Part shown: piece after piece, positions 14,896-21,976 of the stretch
Numbering within the stretch: position 1 is the stretch's first letter
Layout of the letters: each line of letters starts with the position of its first letter
NCBI GenBank assembly: GCA_903854215.1
Contig: CAINVT010000033.1
Location: forward strand, 1 to 39,560
DNA: 39,560 nt
Direction: 5' to 3'
From: an uncultured bacterium
Lineage (GTDB): Bacteria > Patescibacteriota > Minisyncoccia > Phycocordibacterales > UBA2100
Notes under the pieces: model-generated
What the model was told of the DNA's origin: nothing
The model's input: only the letters and a program-made list of their open reading frames with translations
Databases searched by the model: none
Made by a program: the position numbers and the translations under genes

Positions 14896-15432
14896 ATGAA
14901 AAAACGAAATCTCCCCCTTTCACGCGTGTACCAACTGCTCGAGACGGGGCCGGTCGTCATGGTGACGACCTCATACAAAGGCAAAGATAACATCATGACC
15001 ATGTCGTGGCACACGATGATGGAATTCGAACCGCCGCTCGTCGGCTGTATCATCAGTGAACGCGATCACACGTTCGAAATGCTCAAGGCGACCAAAGAAT
15101 GTGTGCTCAACATCCCGACAGCAGATCTAGCGAAGCAAGTCGTCGGTATCGGAAACACCTCCGGACGGACCATCGATAAATTTGAGAAGTTTGGCCTCAC
15201 CCGCCTGCAGGCGTCCCGTGTGAAAGCTCCGCTCATTGCCGAGTGCTACGCCAATCTCGAGTGCACGGTCGTCGACACGCGCATGGTCACCACATACAAT
15301 CTCTTCGTTCTCGAAGTGGTCAAGGCATGGATCGACCCATCAGTGAAGGACCCCAAGACCCTCCATCACCGCGGCAACGGCGTCTTTATGATCGCAGGGG
15401 AGACGATCAGATTACGTTCGAAAATGAAGTGA
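14896..15432 (+). CDS. Flavin reductase-like domain protein
   Basis: 178 residues from MKKRNLPLSR. It has the FMN-binding split-barrel pattern of the flavoredoxin/flavin reductase family: GPVVMVTTSYKGKDNIMTM, SWHTMMEFEPPLVGCIIS, DHTFEMLKATKECVLNIP and the C-terminal HHRGNGVFMIAGE. Known members bind FMN and transfer electrons from NAD(P)H or other donors. The substrate here is unknown. The protein is cytosolic, stands alone, and ends with TGA. It is convergent with the helical hypothetical, 20 bp away. Confidence 0.85.
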   Translation: MKKRNLPLSRVYQLLETGPVVMVTTSYKGKDNIMTMSWHTMMEFEPPLVGCIISERDHTFEMLKATKECVLNIPTADLAKQVVGIGNTSGRTIDKFEKFGLTRLQASRVKAPLIAECYANLECTVVDTRMVTTYNLFVLEVVKAWIDPSVKDPKTLHHRGNGVFMIAGETIRLRSKMK

Positions 15433-15452
15433 CATCGAGATGTACAAGTCCT

Positions 15453-16439
15453 TTATGCGCTCTCGCCGTTCCCACCGCTCGGATCCCGGTGAGGTCGTGC
15501 CTTGCCGACTCGCCGATATCCTGCTTCTCGTTCAGATTGATACGAAGTGAATGTTTCGACTGGTCCCGATACGTTCGCCATGGTTCGTTTATGCGGACCA
15601 TGGTTTCGGTAGGAGTCGAAGACGACGGCGAGCATCCTCTGATACTTTTCGAGGATCTTGGGGGTTTCGTGCGACTTGCTACCGAAATAATCCGCCTTCG
15701 CCTCTTTTATGAATGCCGAAAGCAACGCAGATTCGTCTGGTGTCAGTGCCCGATTGCCATATCCATCTACAATGGACTGCACCTCTGCCATTGTGCGAGT
15801 TCCCCGCTCACTCCGACTCCACGTCCCATATCCCTCTCCAAGCTTCCTCGATGTGCTTTCGAGCGCGTTTCTAAGTTCGATCAAATTCGTCCTCGCTTGC
15901 TGTTCAAGTAATGATGCGGCGACTTCTTTCCTCGCATCTCCTTCTGTCATTCCACCTTCAATACGTTTGGCTATCTCATTTTGTGCACGTGCTTCAACGA
16001 CACGATCGAACATGTGCTCGATCTTTTTGCGCTTCATCGTGTATGGATAGCCGAGCGACATTTTCCCGGCCTCCTCTTTGGCGGCATATGCTTCACGCTC
16101 GAGCGCATCGATCTCTTCATCCGTGAGGTTCTCGGGTGCGAATCGTCGAACCATCTCTTTCATCCCGCGAATGACGGCTTCTTCCGCTACCACTTCGCTC
16201 TCATGACGCTCGCCCATTTCAGGCTTTGCCTGCTGAAGTATCTCCTTCGCTTGCGTGACGGATGCCGCGACGCGTTCGCGACGCGCCTGTGCATTCAAAT
16301 ATCTGTTGAAAACAGCCGGTGTGAATCCCTGCGCCTGAGCCATTTCCGCGAGCGCTTTCTCTGAATATTCATCAAGCAATTGCGCTGCCGTCGTGCCTTC
16401 CGGCAATTGCGGCTCATCCTCTGTCGATTCGAAATTCAT
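15453..16439 (-). CDS. Helical hypothetical protein
   Basis: 328 residues from MNFESTEDEP at 16439. It is charged and almost entirely alpha-helical, rich in Glu, Ala, Arg and Lys, with no signal or membrane segment. ALEREAYAAKEEAGKM and NEIAKRIEGGMTEGDARKEV suggest extended helices. The tail (KARPHRDPSGGNGESA) is disordered. I recognise no family. The start is fixed by TATAAT 7 bases upstream. It is probably a cytosolic structural or scaffold protein, but this is only from composition. Confidence 0.7.
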   Translation of the reverse strand: MNFESTEDEPQLPEGTTAAQLLDEYSEKALAEMAQAQGFTPAVFNRYLNAQARRERVAASVTQAKEILQQAKPEMGERHESEVVAEEAVIRGMKEMVRRFAPENLTDEEIDALEREAYAAKEEAGKMSLGYPYTMKRKKIEHMFDRVVEARAQNEIAKRIEGGMTEGDARKEVAASLLEQQARTNLIELRNALESTSRKLGEGYGTWSRSERGTRTMAEVQSIVDGYGNRALTPDESALLSAFIKEAKADYFGSKSHETPKILEKYQRMLAVVFDSYRNHGPHKRTMANVSGPVETFTSYQSEREAGYRRVGKARPHRDPSGGNGESA

Positions 16440-16446
16440 AGCTGCC

Positions 16447-16452
16447 ATTATA
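16447..16452 (-). promoter_or_regulatory. -10 box TATAAT, 7 nt before the 328-aa gene
   Basis: TATAAT, then GGCAGCT, then ATG at 16439. The upstream in-frame ATG at 16448 overlaps the -10 box, which argues for the start at 16439 and a leaderless mRNA. Confidence 0.6.
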
Positions 16453-16489
16453 ACATTGCGAAAAACGAGGCCAGCCCCGTTACCCAAGA

Positions 16490-16849
16490 TCAAAATTCGT
16501 ACAGCGTATCCGCGAAATTCTTGATCCGGTCGTTCTTATCGAGCTCGATCCCCTCCTTCTTATAGAGCGCAAGACGTCGCGCGCGATATTCGTCGCTCAC
16601 CCAGATGCGCCCGTCACTGTACACGATGCGATGGAATGGAATTCCCTTCTCCCCAGATTCCCACGCTTTCCCTAAGATCGCCGTGACACTTCGCGCAGCC
16701 ATCCCGCCGCCCCCGGCAGCGCGTGCGATCGCGCCATACGTAGAAACCCGCCCCGGCGGAATCGCGAGCGCACATTTCACCACCCGCTCGCTAAAAGTCT
16801 GCATTGCAGCCCTATGCGTCTGCGGCGGTTTTTCTGGAAATAAGGTCAT
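16490..16849 (-). CDS. Alkyltransferase-like (ATL) protein lacking the acceptor cysteine
   Basis: 119 residues: the DNA-binding half of the MGMT/Ada family. FSERVVKCALAIPPGRVSTYGAIA (19-42) is the helix-turn-helix region with the recognition helix AARSVTAILG. The active-site motif, PCHR in true alkyltransferases, is PFHR, with Phe72 in place of the acceptor Cys. Known ATLs have Trp or Ala there (PWHR); they bind O6-alkylguanine and recruit nucleotide excision repair rather than repair it directly. Phe is a less usual replacement. The gene stands just upstream of the helical hypothetical's own promoter. Confidence 0.85.
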   Translation of the reverse strand: MTLFPEKPPQTHRAAMQTFSERVVKCALAIPPGRVSTYGAIARAAGGGGMAARSVTAILGKAWESGEKGIPFHRIVYSDGRIWVSDEYRARRLALYKKEGIELDKNDRIKNFADTLYEF

Positions 16850-16929
16850 AGCGAATTTGTCTCGGTAATCATATCAAAAACCGGCGATGGAAATCACAAT
16901 AAAGTTACCTGACATCATTTTTTCACTCA

Positions 16930-17301
16930 TTATCCATTGTGAGCCGAAGAGTAAATTACTATCGCCTGTAAAAGACCGACTGTAAAAGTCGTAAGAATTA
17001 ATGCAATCGTTAGCCACTTACTCCAAAATACTGCTTTTCTACTCACCTTAAAAACCTCATCATTTGATGCAAGGATTTTCTTTGTTTGCTGTTCAATAGT
17101 TGTGCTTAATACATAGGTAAGTCCACTAACGTTTGCCGATAGATTCTCCATCGATTTTGCAGTTTTTTCTGCGGATTCGGCATTTAACAAACCAATACCA
17201 GTATTTACTTGATCGTGATTATCTCCATTAAAATTATATAAATCCGGACTAGCTTCCTGCATTATCTTTTCTAATGATCGCTGAATTTTGCTTTTTTCCA
17301 T
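16930..17301 (-). CDS. Tail-anchored coiled-coil hypothetical
   Basis: 123 residues from MEKSKIQRSL at 17301, with an SD GGAG nine bases upstream that lies inside the preceding gene. It is helical, with one hydrophobic helix near the C-terminus (about 92-115: LTIALILTTFTVGLLQAIVI). AT-rich compared with surrounding genes. Four bases separate it from the upstream gene, so the two are co-transcribed. No family is recognised. Its base composition and the neighbouring repeats suggest horizontally acquired DNA. Confidence 0.65.
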   Translation of the reverse strand: MEKSKIQRSLEKIMQEASPDLYNFNGDNHDQVNTGIGLLNAESAEKTAKSMENLSANVSGLTYVLSTTIEQQTKKILASNDEVFKVSRKAVFWSKWLTIALILTTFTVGLLQAIVIYSSAHNG

Positions 17302-17305
17302 GCGT

Positions 17306-17758
17306 TTAATTCTCCATGTATGGTTTAACAAAATTTTTAAACTTATCGAGGTCATATTTTTCAGTTGAACCTTCCTTATAGCTACAACTGCTTATATCGG
17401 GTGCGGCCGTAAAGGAATCACAAGAAGCTAGTGCTTTATTTTCATAAGCATTCCATAACTCGTCAGTCACTCCACCGGCACCAAAACCATGAATTAATAT
17501 GTAACATTTATCAAGACTACTGTTGTAATGATTTTGATAAGTAAGATTGTCAACGCCTCCATTATTACCACCTGTAATTTTGTCAAACGATTCACTGGCT
17601 TGAGTCGCGCATTTTTGTTGTGCATCAAGACTGCTCGTTTTTGCTTGTGGTGTATTTGTTGGCTGCGTTGAATTGTTTGAACTTTGCCCAATAAAATAAG
17701 CAGCCGCAACTGCAACTACGAACAGGAGTCCAGTCCCAATCCATGTTTTATTTTCCAT
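17306..17758 (-). CDS. Secreted or anchored hypothetical with conserved Cys residues
   Basis: 150 residues from MENKTWIGTG at 17758; the upstream in-frame extension runs through repeat copy 1 and is discarded. A signal anchor (about 5-24) precedes a Ser/Asn/Thr/Gln linker and a small extracytoplasmic domain with CATQASESFDKI, YQNHYNSSLDKCYILI and further Cys residues. It is similar in pattern to a common uncharacterised bacterial domain (HYN-x-x-L-x-K-C). Function unknown. First gene of a two-gene unit next to the tRNA-Ser repeat island. Confidence 0.65.
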   Translation of the reverse strand: MENKTWIGTGLLFVVAVAAAYFIGQSSNNSTQPTNTPQAKTSSLDAQQKCATQASESFDKITGGNNGGVDNLTYQNHYNSSLDKCYILIHGFGAGGVTDELWNAYENKALASCDSFTAAPDISSCSYKEGSTEKYDLDKFKNFVKPYMEN

Positions 17759-17796
17759 ATTTCTATAGAGATTACGCCCAAAGGGACACTTTGCAA

Positions 17797-17877
17797 GCAG
17801 GAGGGATGGTGCCAGGCACGTCAAAAACACAAAACTTGTGCCGTAATAATTGTTTTGCGGTGTCGTGACGTTTCGAA
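17797..17877. repeat. tRNA-Ser-linked direct repeat, copy 1
   Basis: Shares GGTGC-N5-ACGTC (17808-17822), then AAAACTTGTG and GTAATAATT, with copies 2 and 3. It is followed by GCGG and, about ten bases on, TTTCGAAC, which align with the acceptor end and T-loop of tRNA-Ser in copy 3. It therefore looks like a decayed tRNA 3' end plus flank. Confidence 0.7.
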
Positions 17878-17915
17878 CTTCCATGGCCAACCCCCACAAG
17901 GGTTTTTGAGGGGCT

Positions 17916-17941
17916 CCAAGCCCACCCCACCGGGGGCTTGG
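17916..17941. other. GC-rich hairpin between copy 1 and the 219-aa gene
   Basis: CCAAGCCC / GGGCTTGG form an 8-bp stem. A weaker pairing CCCC/GGGG encloses the adjacent upstream sequence (17891-17914). It is possibly a transcription barrier, or part of the mobile cassette. Confidence 0.4.
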
Positions 17942-17959
17942 CATAGGTCATATTTTGAC

Positions 17960-17988
17960 TTGAATCGTGACATTTATGGGCGTACTGT
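17960..17988 (+). promoter_or_regulatory. Promoter of the 219-aa gene
   Basis: TTGAAT (17960-17965), a 17-bp spacer and TACTGT (17983-17988), then six bases to the ATG at 17995. Leaderless spacing like that of the other genes. Confidence 0.45.
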
Positions 17989-17994
17989 AATCGT

Positions 17995-18654
17995 ATGGAT
18001 TACTTCGGACGCGTCGCCGATAACATCTTCCCAGTGAGCCGGGAAAAAAGCGACGTGCGCACCGCCCTTCGCGAATGGGAATATCACGATACCCACTACG
18101 ACACCGGCTATGCCTCAGAGATTTGTCAGCTGTGCAATCAGGAGGACATCCGTTACCAATTTGAGATCGTTAATAAATACAACGGGAACGAGCTCCTAAT
18201 CGGATCTCAGTGCATCAAGCGATACGACGATATCTCCGTTGTGGACGACACTGGAGTGCGACTATCCAAGGACCTCGCGCGTAAAAAAGTAGATCGAGAT
18301 CGTCGCAAGCTTATCACCGATGCTCAGACGAATAGCGTTCTAAGCACACTAGTGCGACTGAGCCGAGTGAAAGAGGGTGAGCAGATTGATTTCGAGGCGA
18401 TGCTCGAAACGTATCGTGAGCATGGAGCATTTTCTCCACGCCAACTCTTTGCCGTACAATTTCGTGCATCAAAAAACAACATCCCATGCCAGAACGGGTG
18501 CTTCAAGGTGAGACTACGTGGAAAGTGGAAGCAGCAACTCATGGAAATGGATGCGTGGCGCGTTGCTAAGATATACGAACTCCTGTCACCGCAGCAACGA
18601 ACTACTGTTATGCGCGCACGTCCCGACGCCTTTCCCTCGGACGCTAAACGTTAG
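17995..18654 (+). CDS. Hypothetical protein with putative Zn-binding Cys motif
   Basis: 219 residues. After an acidic N-terminus (DYFGRVADNIFPVSREKSD), residues about 41-77 hold EICQLCNQEDIRYQFEIVNK and LIGSQCIKRYDD. The C-x2-C pair with a further Cys in an IGSxCI-K/R motif resembles a small zinc ribbon found in several uncharacterised phage or plasmid-type proteins. The rest is helical, with a basic C-terminus (KVRLRGKWKQQL). No enzymatic motif is visible. It is the main cargo between repeat copies 1 and 2 and is the only plus-strand gene in the island. Nucleic-acid binding is a guess. Confidence 0.75.
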   Translation: MDYFGRVADNIFPVSREKSDVRTALREWEYHDTHYDTGYASEICQLCNQEDIRYQFEIVNKYNGNELLIGSQCIKRYDDISVVDDTGVRLSKDLARKKVDRDRRKLITDAQTNSVLSTLVRLSRVKEGEQIDFEAMLETYREHGAFSPRQLFAVQFRASKNNIPCQNGCFKVRLRGKWKQQLMEMDAWRVAKIYELLSPQQRTTVMRARPDAFPSDAKR

Positions 18655-18735
18655 CGGAGGAGTGGGTGCTAAGTACGTCAAAAGAACAAAACTTGTGTTG
18701 TAAAAATGCTCAGCGGGGCGTTCTATATTTCGATC
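18650..18735. repeat. tRNA-Ser-linked direct repeat, copy 2
   Basis: GCGGAGGAG and GGTGCTAAGTACGTC (18665-18679), then AAAACTTGTGTTGTAA, then AGCGG and, eleven bases later, TTTCGATC. It overlaps the last codons of the 219-aa gene. It is the most decayed copy in the T-arm part. Confidence 0.7.
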
Positions 18736-18758
18736 AAAGTTGACACCTTTTTCACTTT

Positions 18759-18971
18759 TTACCGTACCCGCGCGAGTGCAGCTACTTTTCTGCGCGTCAT
18801 CAAAGCGACAGTAGCGTGTAAGCAGATGCCTGCAACCGGGTAGACAAGGTCTTGATATTGACCAGTCCATCTCAGGACGACTACGAGTGTGGTCATTCCA
18901 TACCCAGTTGCCCAGAGACACCAAGGTAAGGCCTTTTCGACCGTAGGGTTTTTCCAAACTGAGCGATACAT
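18759..18971 (-). CDS. Small membrane protein ORF, uncertain
   Basis: 70 residues with two probable membrane helices (ALPWCLWATGYGMTTLVVVL and LVYPVAGICLHATVALM) and basic ends. It lies between repeat copies 2 and 3, with no obvious SD and no -10 box at the usual position. It could be a real cassette gene or a remnant. The gap from 18972 to 19108 holds nothing recognisable. Confidence 0.4.
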   Translation of the reverse strand: MYRSVWKNPTVEKALPWCLWATGYGMTTLVVVLRWTGQYQDLVYPVAGICLHATVALMTRRKVAALARVR

Positions 18972-19108
18972 AGGAATGAATGAGATGGCAACTGCACCAA
19001 CGACAATGGGAACATTCCGTTACATCAAAATCTTCTGAATTGTCCGAATTGCGTGAAAGTACCGTGATACCTGCGACGCAGTTTGTCCCATCGACTCCAT
19101 TTGAACCT

Positions 19109-19161
19109 AGAATCGGTGCTAAGCACGTCCGAAGAATAAAAGTTGTGTTGTAATAATTAGT
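19109..19161. repeat. tRNA-Ser-linked direct repeat, copy 3 (intact tRNA end)
   Basis: GGTGCTAAGCACGTC (19115-19129) and AGTTGTGTTGTAATAATTAGT abut the encoded CCA end of tRNA-Ser. GTGC-TAA-GCAC is a small hairpin that is conserved, with base changes, in copy 1. This is the reference copy: the other two carry degenerate versions of the tRNA sequence that follows. Confidence 0.72.
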
Positions 19162-19249
19162 TGGCGGAGAGAGAGGGATTCGAACCCTCGGTGGGTTGCC
19201 CCACGCACGCTTTCCAAGCGTGTCCTTTAGACCACTCAGGCATCTCTCC
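19162..19249 (-). tRNA. tRNA-Ser(GGA), with encoded CCA
   Basis: Type II cloverleaf of 88 nt on the minus strand. The acceptor is GGAGAGA/TCTCTCC, the anticodon stem CACGC/GCGTG carries loop TTGGAAA (anticodon GGA, decoding UCC and UCU), the long variable arm is GTGGG/CCCAC, the T-arm is GAGGG/CCCTC with TTCGAAT, the discriminator is G, and CCA is encoded. It is the 3' anchor of the repeat island. Confidence 0.96.
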
Positions 19250-19256
19250 TCTGCAT

Positions 19257-19588
19257 TCAAAGCTTTGATCTAGCACCGACTATTCTCTGCATATTCTTCG
19301 GATTATGTGAGCCCACAACATCCATGTACGCCATTATATCGGCAAACGAATATATGTACACTTTTGTCTCGTTTTGCAAAGAACATGCAATACCGTGTTC
19401 GTGTAATATATCCATCACTCCCTTAATGATAGGGCGCGAGTGATTCGAGAACGGCCATCCGATATACGTGCGTTTTTCTTTCTTATGGCGATAGATGCCG
19501 CCGTCAGTATCAAACAATCCCCGTAGACACGCCCGTTGGTACTTCTTATTTGTCAAAATCCACACCAAATCACTATGCGAACCCTCCT
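19257..19588 (-). pseudogene. LAGLIDADG homing endonuclease fragment (C-terminal half)
   Basis: The open frame starts after a TAG at 19589 and reads GSHSDLVWILTNKKYQRACL, then RGLFDTDGGIYRHKK. RGLFDTDGG is a LAGLIDADG-type motif, followed by the typical SNHSRPIIKGVMDILHEHGI region. Full proteins of this type have a first LAGLIDADG unit (often in an LGDG motif) upstream; it is absent here. Homology extends upstream of the only usable starts (TTG 19568), so the gene is truncated. The stop is seven bases from the 5' end of tRNA-Ser, which suggests past insertion near the tRNA. Confidence 0.72.
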
Positions 19589-19632
19589 AACGTCGTAGAG
19601 TATACGCGGGCATTTGAAAGATACCAAAATAA

Positions 19633-20124
19633 TTAATTATGTTGACGATTGATCTTGTGCGCGCGCCGGCGCTCGCGGTTGGCAAAGAACTTCTCGCGAC
19701 GTTTTTCGAGATCAATGCGGAGTTTGCGCTCAAGCTCATCAGCCTTGCGTGATTCGAGCCAGCCGACTGCGGCCATCGAGATATTCCACATAAGTACGAG
19801 TCCGAGGGCGATCATGAGCTCGATGCTCGAGAGATGTGGTGCCGCGAAAAGGAATGTCGGCAGGAAGCTCACCATACCGACCACCACGTCCATGAATCTG
19901 TTTTGCGGTGTCTCCTCAATCTTCACCATTGCCTCCCACATTTCATAGGCAACCAAAAGGAGGAATACGATGATGATCGTACTCATCGTTCCGAGCTTGA
20001 GGAGATACATGCCGAGTCCGAGCGATACACCGGAGAGAAAGTGCACGACACTCCAGAGATCGAGCCACTTCCCTTCGCGCCAGATGTCCGTCCGCTCGAA
20101 TTTTCCGTTACGAAGAAGGGGCAT
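19633..20124 (-). CDS. Multi-pass membrane protein with charged C-terminal helix
   Basis: 163 residues from MPLLRNGKFE at 20124, five bases after the htpX stop; AAGGTG near the htpX stop may serve as SD. Four hydrophobic helices lie between about 25 and 125 (LWSVVHFLSGVSLGLGMYLL and following), then a strongly charged helix (RKADELERKLRIDLEKRREK) and a basic tail. The VVHFLSG segment resembles DUF2238/YjdF-type membrane proteins, but the match is weak. Last gene of the lemA-htpX operon. Confidence 0.65.
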   Translation of the reverse strand: MPLLRNGKFERTDIWREGKWLDLWSVVHFLSGVSLGLGMYLLKLGTMSTIIIVFLLLVAYEMWEAMVKIEETPQNRFMDVVVGMVSFLPTFLFAAPHLSSIELMIALGLVLMWNISMAAVGWLESRKADELERKLRIDLEKRREKFFANRERRRAHKINRQHN

Positions 20125-20129
20125 AGTAT

Positions 20130-21023
20130 TTACACCTTCATACCTTCGAGTGCCTCGATACGATCTTCGATCGGCGGATGCGTCGAGAATAACTTTTGTA
20201 CCCATTGCCCCGCCGGATGCGCACCGAATGGGTTGGTGATGAACATATGCGCGGTCGTCGTTGATGCATTCATCATCGGTGCTTGGTAGCTCCCGAGCTT
20301 GCGTAGTGCCGACTCAAGACCTTCGGGATATCGGGTGAGCAAAGCGCCGGATGCATCTGCAAGGAATTCACGCTTGCGCGATATGGCGAGCTGGATGAGC
20401 TGTGCCGCGATCGGCGCCAAGATCATTGCAAGGATCGTCGCGATCGCGATCAAAGGCCCGGCGTTGCGATCGCGTTCTCCCCCGCCGAAGAAACTGATGC
20501 GCAGAAAAAGATTGGCGAGAATAGAAATGAACCCAACGAGAACGACGGCAACGGTCATCACGAGAATGTCGCGATTGCCGACGTGTGAAAGTTCGTGTGC
20601 GATCACGCCCTGGAGCTCGTTGTCATCCATCATACCGAGAAGTCCTGAGGTGACGGCGATGACCGCATGATCCTTGTCGCGGCCGGTCGCGAAGGCATTC
20701 GGTGCCGGATCGTTGATGATGTAGACCTGCGGCTTCGGGAGTCCTGCAGTTATCGCAAGATTCTCAACGATGCGATGCAGTTCCTTGTATTGTCCCGGAT
20801 CAGCCGGCACCGCACCGACACTACGGATGGCGATCGATGCCGAGAACCAGTACGCCCAGATATTGGTGAGAAACGCAAAACCGACGGCGAAATAAAGAAT
20901 CGTCGAATCACCGAAATATTGCGACGCGAGGAAGCCGACAATGATCACGAACGTGAGAAAAACGCCCATGAGAAGCCAGGTGCGGAAAACATTTTTGCTC
21001 TGTTGCGTATAAAGAGATACCAT
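20130..21023 (-). CDS. htpX: HtpX-family M48 membrane zinc metalloprotease
   Basis: 297 residues. Two N-terminal membrane helices (about 15-34 and 41-60) and two more after the active site (about 155-175 and 190-212). The zinc site is HELSH (H143, E144, H147) with the third ligand E219 in REFLADASGA. NAFATGRDKDHAVIAV is the conserved M48B stretch. Known HtpX enzymes degrade misfolded membrane proteins on the cytoplasmic side. Length matches the family (about 290). It sits in an operon with lemA, a common association whose mechanism is unclear. Confidence 0.95.
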   Translation of the reverse strand: MVSLYTQQSKNVFRTWLLMGVFLTFVIIVGFLASQYFGDSTILYFAVGFAFLTNIWAYWFSASIAIRSVGAVPADPGQYKELHRIVENLAITAGLPKPQVYIINDPAPNAFATGRDKDHAVIAVTSGLLGMMDDNELQGVIAHELSHVGNRDILVMTVAVVLVGFISILANLFLRISFFGGGERDRNAGPLIAIATILAMILAPIAAQLIQLAISRKREFLADASGALLTRYPEGLESALRKLGSYQAPMMNASTTTAHMFITNPFGAHPAGQWVQKLFSTHPPIEDRIEALEGMKV

Positions 21024-21053
21024 ACTTTTTCGGCTGGGCAGTATTACCTCGAA

Positions 21054-21371
21054 CTAGACTTTCTGTGAGCGTTCGAGTTTCCTGATCCGTGTTTCGTGGT
21101 CATGAATCTGCGGCTCGACCGAACCCTCCAGATGGCGATAGATGTCTGTCGAAACTTTGGCGATGCGATATTGCAACCGTTCTTCGACTTCTCGAATCTC
21201 GGTGCGAAGATTTCCTTCGGTTTCTTTGATTGCGTTACCTATTTCTTTACGCAGATTCGTTTCCACATCATCAAAACCCTCTTTCATCATCCGCGCGAGA
21301 CGATCGAAGCCGTCTTCCTTTTTAACAGAAGACTTTTCTTTCTTATTTGCGCGCGATGCTTGTTTCGCCAT
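21054..21371 (-). CDS. Short coiled-coil protein
   Basis: 105 residues, basic Lys/Ser/Ala N-terminus (MAKQASRANKKEKSSVKKED), then an almost continuous coiled coil with heptads (FDDVETNLRKEIGNAIKETE, then TEIREVEERLQYRIAK). There is no signal or membrane segment. It lies between lemA (7-nt gap) and htpX, so it is co-expressed with them. This type of small coiled coil is common in Parcubacteria; function unknown. The C-terminus HDHETRIRKLE continues the helix. Confidence 0.75.
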   Translation of the reverse strand: MAKQASRANKKEKSSVKKEDGFDRLARMMKEGFDDVETNLRKEIGNAIKETEGNLRTEIREVEERLQYRIAKVSTDIYRHLEGSVEPQIHDHETRIRKLERSQKV

Positions 21372-21378
21372 AATCGAT

Positions 21379-21936
21379 TTAGAACTGCACCTTCACCGGT
21401 TCCTTTGCTGCCGCATCGGCTTCGGAAAGCTGGAAGAAATCACTTTGCTTGAAACCGAACATACTGCCGACAACATTGCCCGGAAATGACTGCAAACGTG
21501 TATTGAGATCCATGACGACGCTATTGTAGAAGCGACGCGCGGCTTGCATCTTGTTCTCGGTATCAGAAAGCTCTGTCTGGAGCGCGAGGAAATTTTCGTT
21601 CGCTTTCAAGTTGGGATAATTTTCGGAGACCGCAAAAAGTGATTTCAAGGCACCGCTCAACATGTCGTCGGCCTGCGCTTTGCCAGTCGGCGTCGTCGCG
21701 TTCATGGCCGCGGTGCGCATCTCGGTCACCTTCTCGAGCGTGCCTGACTCATGTGCGGCATACCCCTTGACCGTTTCAACGAGATTGGGAATAAGATCAA
21801 AGCGGCGCTTCGATTGCACGTCGATGTCGGAAAGCGCTTCCTTGACGCGGTTGGTAAGCGTGACAAAACCGTTATACGACAGAACGAACCAAATAATAAG
21901 TATCGCAACAACCGCCAAAAGAATAAATGTAATCAT
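21379..21936 (-). CDS. lemA: LemA family protein
   Basis: 185 residues from MITFILLAVV at 21936. A single N-terminal membrane helix (1-20) is followed by the LemA core: YNGFVTLTNRVKEALSDIDV, QSKRRFDLIPNLVETVKGYA, then KANENFLALQTELSDTENKM and ARRFYNSVVMDLNTRLQSFP. Known LemA proteins expose this helical bundle outside or on the membrane; a role with membrane proteases or two-component systems has been proposed. TACAAT lies eight bases before this ATG, which I prefer over 21960. The giant gene ends 40 bp upstream on the same strand. Confidence 0.94.
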   Translation of the reverse strand: MITFILLAVVAILIIWFVLSYNGFVTLTNRVKEALSDIDVQSKRRFDLIPNLVETVKGYAAHESGTLEKVTEMRTAAMNATTPTGKAQADDMLSGALKSLFAVSENYPNLKANENFLALQTELSDTENKMQAARRFYNSVVMDLNTRLQSFPGNVVGSMFGFKQSDFFQLSEADAAAKEPVKVQF

Positions 21937-21976
21937 ATGCGGGAATTGTATCATCCGCACCGTCGTACGCTAGCGT

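Noticed and set aside
17759-17944. N-terminal extension of the 150-aa hypothetical up to 17944
   Set aside because: It translates repeat copy 1 and the GC-rich hairpin; the signal-anchor start MENKTW at 17758 is the natural one.
17797-19161. Classical integron attC array
   Set aside because: The repeats lack the RYYYAAC/GTTRRRY core sites and no integrase gene is present; the similarity to tRNA-Ser explains them better.
18586-19260. A 224-codon minus-strand frame spanning tRNA-Ser and two of the repeats
   Set aside because: It reads through the tRNA and repeats in one frame; the apparent peptide similarity between copies (YYNTTF.., FYNTSF..) only reflects the DNA repeat.
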